This document shows, one piece after another, positions 20,001 to 30,967 of a stretch of DNA of 64,000 nucleotides. The stretch spans positions 2,666,001 through 2,730,000 of the forward strand of contig NZ_CP119520.1 of the NCBI RefSeq assembly GCF_029223865.1, written 5' to 3'. This stretch comes from Telluria mixta (lineage in GTDB: Bacteria > Pseudomonadota > Gammaproteobacteria > Burkholderiales > Burkholderiaceae_D). Below the pieces are notes generated by a model. It searched no databases. It had not been told where the DNA came from and saw nothing but the letters and a program-made list of their open reading frames with translations. The translations under genes and the position numbers were made by a program. The stretch's first letter is position 1; the number at the start of each line of letters is the position of its first letter.

Positions 20001-21989
20001 TCAATTCCGCAGTACGATGTCGCCGCTCTCGATCGGCGTCCGCTTCGTACGCGTTGCAGCGGATATTCCCGCCGCGGGTACCACGCCATTATCGTAGTCC
20101 ACCACTTCCTTGCCACCCGCATCGGTATGCGTGATGCGCACGCGCAGGCTGTCGCTGCCGCCGGCCTGCCGCTGGCCGCCGTCGGTGGCGTCGACGACGA
20201 ATCGATATCCGGTGCGGCCATTCAGGCTGCCCGTGCCTTCAAGGTGCGCCTCTGGCCCACTGCGCGTCGTCGTGCCGATCCGGTCGCTGCGGAACTGGAA
20301 CGGGCCGTCGAAGCGGACGAATGGCTTGCCGCTCTTTCCCGCCGCCGTATTGCCCACCGGCGTCCAGAATGTGAAATGCACGGGCGGCACCCTCGACCCG
20401 CCGGGAGCGCCTGCCCGTACCAGATTGCCGCGGCCGCCGACCGTGGCGAGCCCGGGCGAATTGACGACCACGTCCCTGCGCGTCTCGGTCGTCCGGCCGC
20501 CGGAATCGGTTACGCGTACCGTCAGGAAGTAATAACCGTCCGCGCAGAAACGGTGCTGGAATGTAACCTGGCCCGTGCCGCCCGACTCGGTGACCACGGG
20601 AGCGGGCGAGGGGCAGCCGTCGTTCCAGTCGACCACGGCCTTGTGGGTCTGGGTAGCGGAATTGTCGACGAAGCTTAGTGTCAGGTGGACGTCCTGGCCG
20701 ACGTCGACGGCGAACGGCAGGCCCGTGACCGGGCCGAGCACGGGCGCGTCCGTGCCTCGCGTGCCCGGCCGCAGCATGACCAGTCCGGCATTCGAATAGG
20801 CCAGGATGACGCCGGCGTCGTTGATCGCGGCGCCGGCGTTGAGCACGAGGCCGGCAGGCGGCCGGTACAGCAGCGTATTCAGGTCGACCGGATTCGCGAG
20901 GCCGTCCCACCGGACCGCGCGTGCTTCGTCGACCGGGCCGCCGCCGCCGAGCCCGCCGACCACCTGCGACTTGTTGTTGAGGTCGAACGCATCGCTGAAC
21001 GCGGCGCCCGCGCGCGGCAGCAGCGTCAGGCCGCGCGCACGCGACCAGAGATAGGCCGCGCTCCCGCCCGGGACATCCGTGTCGCCCGTGATCTCGCCCT
21101 TGTCGTTCAGCGCGGAGACCAGGCGGGTCGGGAAACCTTGCGCACCGGTCGGCACGACGCCATCGCGGGCGCTCCAGTAAAAGCCCAGTTCGTTGTCATT
21201 CGTCGCATTGTCGGAATAGCCGGCCGCTTCGTTCCGTTTGTTGATGTGCTGCGTGAAGGCGCGGGTGCCGCCCAGCGTGCCGAGGTCGATGGTCTTGCCG
21301 GTAGCGGTCCACAGGCTGGCGTGGATGGTGCCGTCCGCAAAGTCGGTATAGCCGCCGGCCAGCGCACGGTCGTTGATGACCTCGGCTTCCGAGAGCGAAA
21401 AGGGCAACGGTCCGAGATTGACGACCCGGTTGTTCGCGTCCCAGCGTACCGCACGTGCCGTAACGCCCGGCGCGAACAGGGAGCCGACGACCTGGTTGCG
21501 GTCGTTGAGGCCAAGGACGCGGCCGGCGTCCGACCCCGGGATCGCGCGCATGCCGCCGGCGACGGTCCAGCGGAACCCAAACACTCGAGGAAATGGTTCG
21601 CTGGCATCGCTTGATTCGCCCACCACCACCCCCCTGTTGTTCAGGCCGGCAATAGACGTGAAGCCACCGCCGAGCGAACCGATGTCGTGCAGGCGGTCGC
21701 CGTCGAAGAAGCGGCTTGTTCCGAAGACGAACGAACCCACGGCGGCTTCGCCCCGCTCGTTGAGAAAGGCCGCGGCGCCGCCTTCCGGATCGAGGTTGAT
21801 GATGCTGTAGCGGCATGTGCGTCGCGCCGGGCTGCCGCTTGCAGCGCTGCAGGCACTTGCCGTTGCGTTCGCCGTCGTGGCCGTGTCGTCCGCGCCGGAG
21901 GTGCCGCTCACGCTGACGGCGAGCAATGCGGCGAGTCCGGCCAGCGCCGGCCTGCGGAGGGAAAATCCCTTGATGCGATGGTCTCTCAT
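20001..21989 (-). CDS. secreted HAF-repeat protein with PKD-like domain
   Basis: The 662-residue protein has a signal peptide (LAGLAALLAVSVSGTSGA). Residues about 75-400 are HAF-type repeats with the typical pattern LGTLGG...A..INxxGxxxG (DIGSLGGGFTSIAGLNNRG, DLGTLGGTRAFTQHINKRN, VSALNDKGEITG, DAFDLNNKSQVVGG), forming beta-strand repeats. A PKD-like segment (about 445-530) contains VDWNDGCPSP, TFQHRF and YYFLTVRVTDSGG. The C-terminal about 120 residues match nothing I know. No membrane anchor or PEP-CTERM sorting tail is present, so it is probably periplasmic or released. Function is unknown. It is monocistronic. Confidence 0.87.
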   Translation of the reverse strand: MRDHRIKGFSLRRPALAGLAALLAVSVSGTSGADDTATTANATASACSAASGSPARRTCRYSIINLDPEGGAAAFLNERGEAAVGSFVFGTSRFFDGDRLHDIGSLGGGFTSIAGLNNRGVVVGESSDASEPFPRVFGFRWTVAGGMRAIPGSDAGRVLGLNDRNQVVGSLFAPGVTARAVRWDANNRVVNLGPLPFSLSEAEVINDRALAGGYTDFADGTIHASLWTATGKTIDLGTLGGTRAFTQHINKRNEAAGYSDNATNDNELGFYWSARDGVVPTGAQGFPTRLVSALNDKGEITGDTDVPGGSAAYLWSRARGLTLLPRAGAAFSDAFDLNNKSQVVGGLGGGGPVDEARAVRWDGLANPVDLNTLLYRPPAGLVLNAGAAINDAGVILAYSNAGLVMLRPGTRGTDAPVLGPVTGLPFAVDVGQDVHLTLSFVDNSATQTHKAVVDWNDGCPSPAPVVTESGGTGQVTFQHRFCADGYYFLTVRVTDSGGRTTETRRDVVVNSPGLATVGGRGNLVRAGAPGGSRVPPVHFTFWTPVGNTAAGKSGKPFVRFDGPFQFRSDRIGTTTRSGPEAHLEGTGSLNGRTGYRFVVDATDGGQRQAGGSDSLRVRITHTDAGGKEVVDYDNGVVPAAGISAATRTKRTPIESGDIVLRN

Positions 21990-22153
21990 GGTGGCTTCCT
22001 TTTTGCCTGAAAAATGTTACAGACTGAGCCCACTCTAGGTTGACCGAAGATGACAACGCTGAGGACGCGCAAATGCGTGACGGGTAGCGCGTAACAATTG
22101 GTGCAAACAGCAACAGGCAGGAAGAGACGGCGCGGACGTCGACGGCGCCTGGG

Positions 22154-23086
22154 TCAGACCTGGGCCGATGTGCGCAGGGTGCGCCGGTAACCGCCGGGGC
22201 CGATCCCGTAATGGCGCTTGAATACGCGGTTGAACGCCGCTTCCGACTGGTAGCCGACGGCCAGCGCCACGTCGCCGACGGCGCCGTCGCCCTGCAGCAG
22301 GGCGCGGGCGGCGCGCGCCATGCGCAGTTGGGTCAGCATGTCGGCCGGCGGCATGCCGCACAGGCGCGCGAACAGGCGGGCAAACGTGGCGCGCGACATG
22401 TGGCACGCCTCGGCCAGGTCTTCCACTTTCCACGGCCGCTCGGGCGATTCCAGCATCCGGGCGAGCGCATTGCCCAGGCGCCGGTCGGCCAGGACGGCGA
22501 ACAGGCCGCGCGCCTCATGGCCCGTGCCGGCCAGCCAGGCGCGCAGCAGCAGGGCGAACAGGGCGCCCGACAGCTGGGCGACGACGACGTCGCCCCCGGG
22601 CCGCACCAGCGTCGTCTCGTGCTGCAGCAGCCGTACGAGCGCGTGCAGGCCGGGAAAGTCGTCGGCGCGGCTGGCGCGCACGACCATCACGTCGGGCAGC
22701 GCGCGCGCAAGCGCCTGGCGCGCCGCGCCGTCGAACACGAAGCTGCCGCACAGGATGGCAGTGGCGGGCCCCATGCCTTCATTGCCCTTGCGCTGCAGCG
22801 GACCCTCTGCGGCGAGCGGACGGACCGGGGCGGCGTCTTCGGCGGGCCCGGCGTGCAGGCGGTGCGCACTGCCGGCGGGGAAGACGACGACGTCGCCGGT
22901 GGTGAGCTCCAGCGAGTCATGACCGGGAACGTCCACGCGCGCATCGCCCTCGACGATCACGTGGAACGGCGCCACGCCGGGCGTCGCGGCCGGCTCGTCC
23001 AGCACCCAGGGCGCCGCCAGCTCGCAGCGGATGTCGAGGGAGGTGCGGATCGTGTAGAGGGAAAGCAGGCGGCTGAGTGTGTCCAT
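22154..23086 (-). CDS. AraC-family regulator with cupin-type sensor domain
   Basis: The 310-residue regulator has an N-terminal beta-barrel of the AraC cupin_6 type (residues about 1-190), with FHVIVEGDARV and LTTGDVVVFPAGSAHRLHAG. The C-terminal DNA-binding domain has two helix-turn-helices (VEDLAEACHMSRATFARLFAR and VGDVALAVGYQSEAAFNRVFKRHYG). Its start is about 110 bp from that of the AhpD-like gene, transcribed oppositely. This layout is common where the regulator controls its neighbour, often a redox or detoxification enzyme. The inducer is unknown. Confidence 0.92.
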   Translation of the reverse strand: MDTLSRLLSLYTIRTSLDIRCELAAPWVLDEPAATPGVAPFHVIVEGDARVDVPGHDSLELTTGDVVVFPAGSAHRLHAGPAEDAAPVRPLAAEGPLQRKGNEGMGPATAILCGSFVFDGAARQALARALPDVMVVRASRADDFPGLHALVRLLQHETTLVRPGGDVVVAQLSGALFALLLRAWLAGTGHEARGLFAVLADRRLGNALARMLESPERPWKVEDLAEACHMSRATFARLFARLCGMPPADMLTQLRMARAARALLQGDGAVGDVALAVGYQSEAAFNRVFKRHYGIGPGGYRRTLRTSAQV

Positions 23087-23198
23087 GTTTTATCCGAATG
23101 AGACGATCAAGCAAATTATCGCAGCATCCGGGCATTCATCGTATAGATCCAAAGGCCTAGACTTCTTTCCACACCAACCCACAACGAAAGGAAAGATC

Positions 23199-23735
23199 AT
23201 GAGCCGTCTGAATGCCTTGGGTGCCAACGCCACCGGCCGTACCGCCGAACTCTTCACCGCCATCAAGTCGAAACTGGGCAAGGTCCCGAACGCGTACGAC
23301 ACGATCGGCAGCAACAGCCCCGTGGCCCTGGAGGCCCTGCTGAATTTCGATGCGAAACTGGCCGACACGAGCCTGTCGAAAAAAGAGATCGAAGTGATCA
23401 AGCTGGCCGTCAGCGAAGTGAGCGGTTGCGACTACTGCCTGGCCGCGCACACGCTGATGGGCAAGGTGGCCGGCCTGAGCCCGGACGCGATCCTCGCTGC
23501 ACGCAAAGGCAACCCGGGCGGCGATGCGAAACTGGACGCGCTGTCGACGTTCGTGCGTGAAGTGGCGGGCACCCGCGGCACGGTGCCGCAGCCGGTGGTG
23601 GATGCGTTCAAGGCGGCCGGCTACACGGATGCGCAGGTGGTGGACACGATCTTCGCGATCACCAGCATCACGTTCACGAACCTGCTGAACCGCATCAACG
23701 ACACGGTGGTGGACTTCCCGAAAGCGCCTGCCTGA
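23199..23735 (+). CDS. carboxymuconolactone decarboxylase / AhpD-like peroxidase
   Basis: The 178-residue helical protein has the AhpD redox motif in EVSGCDYCLAAHT (C77, C80, H84). The preceding KKEIEVIKLAVSE supplies the catalytic-type glutamate. This subgroup (alkylhydroperoxidase-like, opening MSRL, ending near NRINDTVVDFP) probably detoxifies peroxides or quinones using a thiol donor. The ATG at 23199 has AAAGGAAAG upstream; an upstream in-frame ATG at 23079 lies inside the divergent AraC gene and is rejected. It is probably regulated by that AraC protein. Confidence 0.9.
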   Translation: MSRLNALGANATGRTAELFTAIKSKLGKVPNAYDTIGSNSPVALEALLNFDAKLADTSLSKKEIEVIKLAVSEVSGCDYCLAAHTLMGKVAGLSPDAILAARKGNPGGDAKLDALSTFVREVAGTRGTVPQPVVDAFKAAGYTDAQVVDTIFAITSITFTNLLNRINDTVVDFPKAPA

Positions 23736-23747
23736 CGCGGGAAAATG

Positions 23748-23771
23748 GGCCGGGTGCCATGCTACCCGGCC
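23748..23771 (+). terminator. hairpin after the AhpD-like gene
   Basis: GGCCGGGT (23748-23755) pairs with ACCCGGCC (23764-23771) around an 8-base loop, 13 bp after the stop. Only TT follows, so it is a weak or Rho-assisted terminator candidate. Confidence 0.4.
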
Positions 23772-23867
23772 TTGGTCATGACTGTCGATACCAAGAAATA
23801 CGTAGACGGGAGTTGGTGACACTCTGCTAAAATCGGAGACCCCCGGTCTTCAGGAAGGCAGCACAGC

Positions 23868-26180
23868 ATGGATTCGTCAATCGATAAAAAAGAAGAACTT
23901 CGTCAACAACTGCGGGCTGCCGCGCTCGAGTATCACCAGTTTCCCTCTCCCGGCAAGATCGCCGTCACCCCGACCAAATCCGTCTTGAACCAGCGCGACC
24001 TGGCTCTGGCATACTCGCCGGGCGTCGCCGCGCCGTGCGAAGAAATCGTCAAGGACCCGTCCACCGCGTATAAATATACGGCCCGCGGCAACCTCGTGGC
24101 CGTGATCTCGAACGGTACCGCCGTGCTCGGCCTGGGCAATATCGGCCCGCTTGCCTCGAAACCGGTCATGGAAGGCAAGGGCGTGCTGTTCAAGAAGTTC
24201 GCCGGCATCGACGTGTTCGACATCGAGATCAACGAGAACGATCCGGACAAGCTGATCGACGTGATCGCCGCGCTGGAGCCGACGTTCGGCGGCGTGAACC
24301 TCGAGGACATCAAGGCGCCCGAGTGCTTCTACATCGAGCGCAAGCTGCGCGAGCGCATGAAGATCCCCGTCTTCCACGACGACCAGCACGGCACCGCGAT
24401 CATCGTCGGCGCCGCCATCCTGAACGGCCTGAAGGTCGTCAATAAAGATCTCAAGAAGTGCAAGATGGTCGTGTCCGGCGCGGGCGCGGCGGCGCTGGCC
24501 TGCCTCGACCTGGCCGTCGACCTCGGCTTCCCGATCGAGAATATTTACGTGACCGACCTCGCCGGCGTCGTCTACAAGGGCCGCACCGAGCTGATGGACC
24601 CGGACAAGGAACGCTTCGCGCAGGACACCCCGCACCGCACGCTGTCCGAGATCATCCCCGACGCCGATATCTTCCTGGGCCTGTCCGCCGGCGGCGTGCT
24701 CAAGCCGGAGATGGTCGCGAAGATGGCGCCGAACCCGCTGATCCTGGCGCTCGCCAACCCGAACCCGGAAATCCTGCCGGAAGACGCGAAGGCCGTCCGC
24801 GACGACGTCATCATCGCCACCGGCCGTTCGGACTACCCGAACCAGGTCAACAACGTGCTGTGCTTCCCGTACATGTTCCGCGGTGCGCTGGACTGCGGCG
24901 CGACGACGATCACGCGCGAAATGGAAATCGCCGTCGTGCACGCGATCGCCGACCTGGCCCACGCCGAACAGTCGGACATCGTGGCGTCGGCCTATGGCAT
25001 CTCGAACCTGTCGTTCGGTCCGGAATACCTGATCCCGATGCCGTTCGACCCGCGCCTGCTGACGCACATCGCACCGGCCGTCGCCAAGGCCGCGATGGAA
25101 GGCGGCGTCGCCACCCGTCCGATCGCCGACCTGGCCGCGTACGCGGAGAGCCTGCAGCAATTCGTCTACCGCAGCGGCAGCTTCATGAAGCCGCTGTTCC
25201 AGATCGCCAAGACCGCACCGGCCGAACTGAAGCGCATCGTCTACGCCGAGGGCGAGGAAGAGCGCGTGCTGCGCGCCGTGCAGGTCGTCGTCGACGAGAA
25301 CCTGGCTCGGCCGATCCTCGTCGGCCGTCCGGCCGTGCTGGAAAAGCGCATCGAGAAATTCGGCCTGCGCCTGAAGCAGGGCAAGCACTTCGACGTCATC
25401 AACCCCGACTTCGACGAGCGTTACCGCGATTACTGGCAGTCTTATCACCAGATGGTCATGCGCAAGGGCGTCACGGAAGACCTCGCCCGCCTGGCGATGC
25501 GCCGCCGCCACACGCTGATCGGCGCGATGATGATCCACAAGGGCGACGCCGACGGCATGATCTGCGGCACCTACGGCACGACCGACGTGCACCTGCAATA
25601 CATCGACCAGGTGCTGGGCAAGCGTGCCGGCAGCAACGTCTATGCGGCGCTGAACTTCATCATCACGCAGGAGCGCCAGATCGCGATGGTCGACACCCAC
25701 GTCAACGAGAACCCGACCGCGGAAGAGCTGGCCGAGATCACGCTGATGGCGGCCGAGGAGCTGGAACGCCTGGGCATCAACCCGCGCGTGGCGCTGCTGT
25801 CGCATTCGAACTTCGGCACGTCGAACAGCGCGTCGGCCAAGAAGATGCGCGCCGCGCTGGCCCTCATTCAGCAGAAGGCGCCGGACCTGGAAGTCGACGG
25901 CGAGATGCACGGCGACACGGCCCTGGATTCGAAGCTGCGCGCCAAGATCATGCCGCAGTCGACGCTGAAGGGCGACGCCAACCTGCTCGTCATGCCGAAC
26001 ATCGAAGCCGCGAACATCGCCTACAACGTGGTCAAGACGGCGGCCGGCAGCGGCATCGCCATCGGCCCGGTGTTGCTGGGTTGCGCGCGTCCGGTGCACA
26101 TCCTGACCCCGTCGGCCACCGTGCGCCGCATCGTCAACATGACGGCGCTGTGCGTCGTCGACGCCGTCTCGGAGCGTTGA
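23868..26180 (+). CDS. maeB: NADP-dependent malic enzyme with phosphotransacetylase-like domain
   Basis: The 770-residue MaeB-type enzyme decarboxylates malate to pyruvate with NADP+ and supplies NADPH for growth on organic acids. Residues about 1-425 are the malic enzyme: [33 protein letters not shown], the NADP-fold [15 protein letters not shown], and [15 protein letters not shown]. Residues about 430-770 are a phosphotransacetylase-like domain ([41 protein letters not shown]), which in this family regulates through acetyl-CoA instead of catalysing acetyl transfer. Length matches family members. It is monocistronic with a terminator 48 bp downstream. Confidence 0.96.
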   Translation: MDSSIDKKEELRQQLRAAALEYHQFPSPGKIAVTPTKSVLNQRDLALAYSPGVAAPCEEIVKDPSTAYKYTARGNLVAVISNGTAVLGLGNIGPLASKPVMEGKGVLFKKFAGIDVFDIEINENDPDKLIDVIAALEPTFGGVNLEDIKAPECFYIERKLRERMKIPVFHDDQHGTAIIVGAAILNGLKVVNKDLKKCKMVVSGAGAAALACLDLAVDLGFPIENIYVTDLAGVVYKGRTELMDPDKERFAQDTPHRTLSEIIPDADIFLGLSAGGVLKPEMVAKMAPNPLILALANPNPEILPEDAKAVRDDVIIATGRSDYPNQVNNVLCFPYMFRGALDCGATTITREMEIAVVHAIADLAHAEQSDIVASAYGISNLSFGPEYLIPMPFDPRLLTHIAPAVAKAAMEGGVATRPIADLAAYAESLQQFVYRSGSFMKPLFQIAKTAPAELKRIVYAEGEEERVLRAVQVVVDENLARPILVGRPAVLEKRIEKFGLRLKQGKHFDVINPDFDERYRDYWQSYHQMVMRKGVTEDLARLAMRRRHTLIGAMMIHKGDADGMICGTYGTTDVHLQYIDQVLGKRAGSNVYAALNFIITQERQIAMVDTHVNENPTAEELAEITLMAAEELERLGINPRVALLSHSNFGTSNSASAKKMRAALALIQQKAPDLEVDGEMHGDTALDSKLRAKIMPQSTLKGDANLLVMPNIEAANIAYNVVKTAAGSGIAIGPVLLGCARPVHILTPSATVRRIVNMTALCVVDAVSER

Positions 26181-26227
26181 TACAACACTTTTGTGTTGCA
26201 AATTTGCCACCTGTGACGAAATAACCC

Positions 26228-26251
26228 AAAAGGGCCCATCGAGGCCCTTTT
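26228..26251 (+). terminator. Rho-independent terminator after maeB
   Basis: AAAAGGGCC (26228-26236) pairs with GGCCCTTTT (26243-26251) around a 6-base loop. The T run is part of the stem, so it may work in both directions. Confidence 0.8.
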
Positions 26252-27585
<1,334 letters not shown>

Positions 27586-27586
27586 C

Positions 27587-28528
27587 ATGAACCGTCTGGT
27601 CACGGAAGACCTTGTCCGTATCGCTGAGCCGCAGGAGGGCGTGGGCAAACGCGCCCTCATCACCGGCCTGCGCGGCTTCACCGGCTACCACATGGCACGC
27701 GAGCTTACCGCGGCGGGCTATCACGTGTTCGGCACGGTACTGCCGGGCAGCGAGACCGGACCGGACATCTTCACCGTCGACCTGAACGACCGCGCCGCGC
27801 TGGCCGCGGTGATCGAACAGGTGCGGCCGGACGTGGTCGTCCACCTGGCCGCCATCGCGTTCGTCGCCCACAACGACGCCGAGCAGATGTACCGCGTCAA
27901 CGTGGTCGGCACCCGCAACCTGCTGGAAGCGCTGGCGCACGGCGCGCACAAGCCGTCCAGCGTGCTGCTCGCGTCGTCCGCCAACATCTACGGCAACGCC
28001 GCGGTGCCCGTGATCGACGAATTCGTGCCGCCCGCACCGGCCAACGATTACGCGGTCAGCAAGCTCGCGATGGAATACATGGCGCGCCTGTGGATGGACA
28101 AGCTGCCGATCGTGATCGCGCGGCCGTTCAACTACACGGGCGTCGGCCAGAACGAGAACTTCCTGCTGCCCAAGATCGTGTCGCACTTCCGCAAGGGCGC
28201 GCGCCGCATCGAGCTGGGCAACCTGGCGATCGCGCGCGATTTTTCCGACGTGCGCATGGTCGCGAAGAGCTACCGGCGCCTGCTGGCGGCGGCGCCCGCG
28301 GGCGAAGTCTTCAACGTCTGCTCCGGCCACTCGCACTCGCTCGAGAGCCTGATCGACATGATGAGCGACATCGCCGGCTACCGCATCGAAGTGCACGTCA
28401 ACCCCGCCTTCGTGCGCGCCAACGAGGTGCTCACGCTGTCCGGCAGCAACGCCAAGCTGGCAGCCACGATCGGTACGGTCGAGCCCATGCCGCTGGTCGA
28501 GACGCTGCGCTGGATGTACCAGGCGTGA
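27587..28528 (+). CDS. rmd: GDP-4-dehydro-6-deoxy-D-mannose reductase
   Basis: This 313-residue SDR reduces the Gmd product at C4 to GDP-D-rhamnose. The nucleotide motif ALITGLRGFTGYHMARELTAAGYHVFG carries the GxxGFxG form common to Rmd. Catalytic elements are LLASSANIYGNAAVPVIDE and YAVSKLAMEYM (YxxxK), and RPFNYTGVGQNENFLLPKIV is the substrate loop. The ATG lies one base after the gmd stop. The stop overlaps the next gene's GTG start (GTGA). The Rmd identification rests on resemblance to WbpV/Rmd-type reductases; a related C4 epimer product cannot be excluded from sequence alone. Confidence 0.88.
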   Translation: MNRLVTEDLVRIAEPQEGVGKRALITGLRGFTGYHMARELTAAGYHVFGTVLPGSETGPDIFTVDLNDRAALAAVIEQVRPDVVVHLAAIAFVAHNDAEQMYRVNVVGTRNLLEALAHGAHKPSSVLLASSANIYGNAAVPVIDEFVPPAPANDYAVSKLAMEYMARLWMDKLPIVIARPFNYTGVGQNENFLLPKIVSHFRKGARRIELGNLAIARDFSDVRMVAKSYRRLLAAAPAGEVFNVCSGHSHSLESLIDMMSDIAGYRIEVHVNPAFVRANEVLTLSGSNAKLAATIGTVEPMPLVETLRWMYQA

Positions 28529-29790
28529 ACAGGGTGCCGACCGGCCTGGACGCCAACATGATCGAACTCGGCCTCCCTAAACGACGACCGGACGGCACGC
28601 CCGCCCTGCAGGACCGCCTGCGTGCGCTGCCCGGTTCCGTCGAGGCCGCAAACGATGCGCTTGTCCAGCCGGACCTGCGCATCGGCATCGGCACGACCAT
28701 GATCGAACCGGCCTTCACGGGCGGACACCTGGACGGCATCGGCGTCTACACGCAGGCGCTGCTGCGCCACCTGCCGCACGCCGGCTGCGCGATGCGGCCG
28801 TATTCCTGGCCGCGCCTGCGCAGCGCCGGTCCCGTGACGAAGGGCGAAGCACTGCCCCATACGTTCGAACGCGCCTCCTTCGTCGACCTCCTGACCCCGG
28901 ATGCGCACCGCGTGCACATGCCCGTCGACGTGTTCCACGTGACGGACTACCGCGTCGTGCGCATGGACTGCCCCGTGGTCGCCAGCCTGCACGATGCGCT
29001 GCCGGTCAAGCATCCCGAGTGGTGCAACCCGCGTATGCGTGGCCTGAAGAACTGGCTGCAGCGCAAGGCCGCGCAAAAGGCCGACCACGTGATCGCGCTG
29101 TCGCACTTCGCCATCGACGAACTGGTCGAATGCTTCGGCATCGACGAGCGCCGCATTACCGTCGTGCCATGCGGCGTGGGCGAAGAATGGCTGGTGCCGC
29201 CGCCGGCGCACGCCGTGGCGACGACCCTGCAGGCCAATGGCTTGCGTCCGGGGTATTTCCTGTTCGTGGGCACGCTGCAGCCCCGCAAGAACGTCGAACG
29301 CCTGCTGGATGCCTATCTGTCGCTGCCGCCCGCCGTGCGCGCGGAGCGCCAGCTCGTCATCGTCGGCAGCGCCGGCGCGCGCTCGGACGAGGTGCTGCGC
29401 CGTATCGCCGCCGCCGTGCAGGATGGGGCGACCGTCGTCTGGCTGAACCGCCTCACCGACAGCACCGAATTGCGCCATGTGTACGCGGGCGCGGGCGTGT
29501 TCGTGTTCGCCTCGCTGTACGAAGGCTTCGGCATCCCGGTCGTCGAGGCGTTCGCGTCCGGCGTGCCGGTCGTCGCGTCGAACACGACGTCGCTGCCGGA
29601 AGTGACGGCCGGCGCGGCGCTGGACGTCGATCCGCTCGACACGGGCGCGATCGCCGACGCCATGCTCACGCTGGCGCGCGAGTCCGCCGTGCGGGCGCGT
29701 TGTATCACGGCCGGGCGCGCACGCGCCGCCCAGCTGACCTGGAACGCGACGGCGCGCCAGACCGCCGCCGTCTACCGCTCCTTACTCTGA
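28525..29790 (+). CDS. glycosyltransferase family 4 (mannosyl/rhamnosyl type)
   Basis: About 421 residues from a GTG overlapping the rmd stop; an ATG at 28558 is the alternative start. The GT-B fold shows an acceptor half with GHLDGIGVYTQALLRHLP and VVASLHDALPVKHPEW. The nucleotide-sugar half has YFLFVGTLQPRKNVERLLDAY and the donor-binding FASLYEGFGIPVVEAFASGVPVVASNTTSLPEV (the E-x7-E element). It resembles WbpY/WbpX-type transferases that build D-rhamnan. As third gene in the gmd-rmd operon it probably transfers rhamnose or mannose from GDP-sugar to a lipid-linked glycan at the inner membrane face. Confidence 0.88.
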   Translation: MNRVPTGLDANMIELGLPKRRPDGTPALQDRLRALPGSVEAANDALVQPDLRIGIGTTMIEPAFTGGHLDGIGVYTQALLRHLPHAGCAMRPYSWPRLRSAGPVTKGEALPHTFERASFVDLLTPDAHRVHMPVDVFHVTDYRVVRMDCPVVASLHDALPVKHPEWCNPRMRGLKNWLQRKAAQKADHVIALSHFAIDELVECFGIDERRITVVPCGVGEEWLVPPPAHAVATTLQANGLRPGYFLFVGTLQPRKNVERLLDAYLSLPPAVRAERQLVIVGSAGARSDEVLRRIAAAVQDGATVVWLNRLTDSTELRHVYAGAGVFVFASLYEGFGIPVVEAFASGVPVVASNTTSLPEVTAGAALDVDPLDTGAIADAMLTLARESAVRARCITAGRARAAQLTWNATARQTAAVYRSLL

Positions 29791-29803
29791 CCAGACTGTC
29801 TCC

Positions 29804-30967
29804 ATGTCCCAGCCCATGCGCGTTCTCCACTTCTACAAGACCTATTTCCCCGATTCGGTCGGCGGGGTCGAGCAGGTCATCCGTCAGATGTGCGTGGGAA
29901 CAGGGCGTTTGGGCATCACGAACCAGGTGCTGTCGCTGTCGCGCGACCGGCGCCTGGAACCGTTCGACTATGAAGGCCATACGGTGCACCGGGTGCCGCT
30001 GAACTTCGAGGTGGCGTCGAACGCCGTGTCGGTGCAGGCCATTTCCCAGCTGGCGCGCATGGCGGCGGAAGCGGACGTCGTGCACTACCACTTCCCGTGG
30101 CCGTTCATGGACCTGGCGCACTTCCTCGCCCGCATCGACAAGCCGACCGTCGTCACGTACCACTCCGACATCGTGCGCCAGAAAGCGCTGCTGAAGCTGT
30201 ACCAGCCGCTCAAGCACCGGTTCCTGGAAAGCGTCGACACGATCGTCGCGACGTCGCCCAACTACCTCGCATCGTCGGCCGTGCTCGACCGCTACCGCGA
30301 CAAGACGCGCGTGATCACGTTCGGCCTCGACAAATCGAGCTATCCGGAACCGGACCAGGCACGCCTGGACCACTGGCGCGCGCGGGTCGGTCCGAAATTC
30401 TTCCTGTTCGTCGGTGTGCTGCGCTATTACAAGGGCCTCCACATCCTGCTCGACGCCGTGGCCGGCACGGATTACCCGGTCGTGATCGTCGGCGCGGGGC
30501 CGATCGAGGCGGAGCTGAAGGCGCACGCCGAACGCCTGGGCCTGAAACGCGTGCAGTTCGTCGGCGCCGTGGACGACCTCGACAAGGCCGCGCTGCTCAA
30601 GCTCTGCTATGCCGTCGCCTTCCCGTCGCACCTGCGTTCGGAAGCCTTCGGCATCTCGCTGCTGGAAGGCGCGATGTACGGCAAGCCGATGATCTCCAGC
30701 GAGATCGGCACGGGCACCACCTACATCAACGTGCACGGCGAGACCGGCCTGGTGGTGCCGCCGTCCGACCATGAGGCGCTGCGCGCCGCGATGATTCGGC
30801 TGTGGAACGATCCGCGCATGGCGCAGGAGATGGGCCAGCGCGCGGAGGCGCGCTACTGGCAGCTGTTCACGTCGGCGCAAATGGCCGACAACTATGCGCG
30901 CCTGTACCAGGAACTGGTGGCGCGCCGGGCGGAAGTGCGTCTTGCGGCCGCGCCGCGCCTCGGCTGA
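29804..30967 (+). CDS. glycosyltransferase family 4 (WbpZ/WbaZ-like)
   Basis: This 387-residue GT-B enzyme starts 13 bp after the previous glycosyltransferase. The N-terminal half has VLHFYKTYFPDSVGGVEQVIRQM and HYHFPWPFMDLAHF. The C-terminal half has FFLFVGVLRYYKGLHILLDAV, FVGAVDDLDKAALL and the donor motif PSHLRSEAFGISLLEGAMYGKPMISSEIGTGTTY. This type often adds mannose or D-rhamnose in O-antigen and exopolysaccharide pathways. It closes the gmd-rmd-GT-GT operon. No flippase, ABC exporter or polymerase is in the window, so the glycan's export route lies elsewhere. Confidence 0.88.
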   Translation: MSQPMRVLHFYKTYFPDSVGGVEQVIRQMCVGTGRLGITNQVLSLSRDRRLEPFDYEGHTVHRVPLNFEVASNAVSVQAISQLARMAAEADVVHYHFPWPFMDLAHFLARIDKPTVVTYHSDIVRQKALLKLYQPLKHRFLESVDTIVATSPNYLASSAVLDRYRDKTRVITFGLDKSSYPEPDQARLDHWRARVGPKFFLFVGVLRYYKGLHILLDAVAGTDYPVVIVGAGPIEAELKAHAERLGLKRVQFVGAVDDLDKAALLKLCYAVAFPSHLRSEAFGISLLEGAMYGKPMISSEIGTGTTYINVHGETGLVVPPSDHEALRAAMIRLWNDPRMAQEMGQRAEARYWQLFTSAQMADNYARLYQELVARRAEVRLAAAPRLG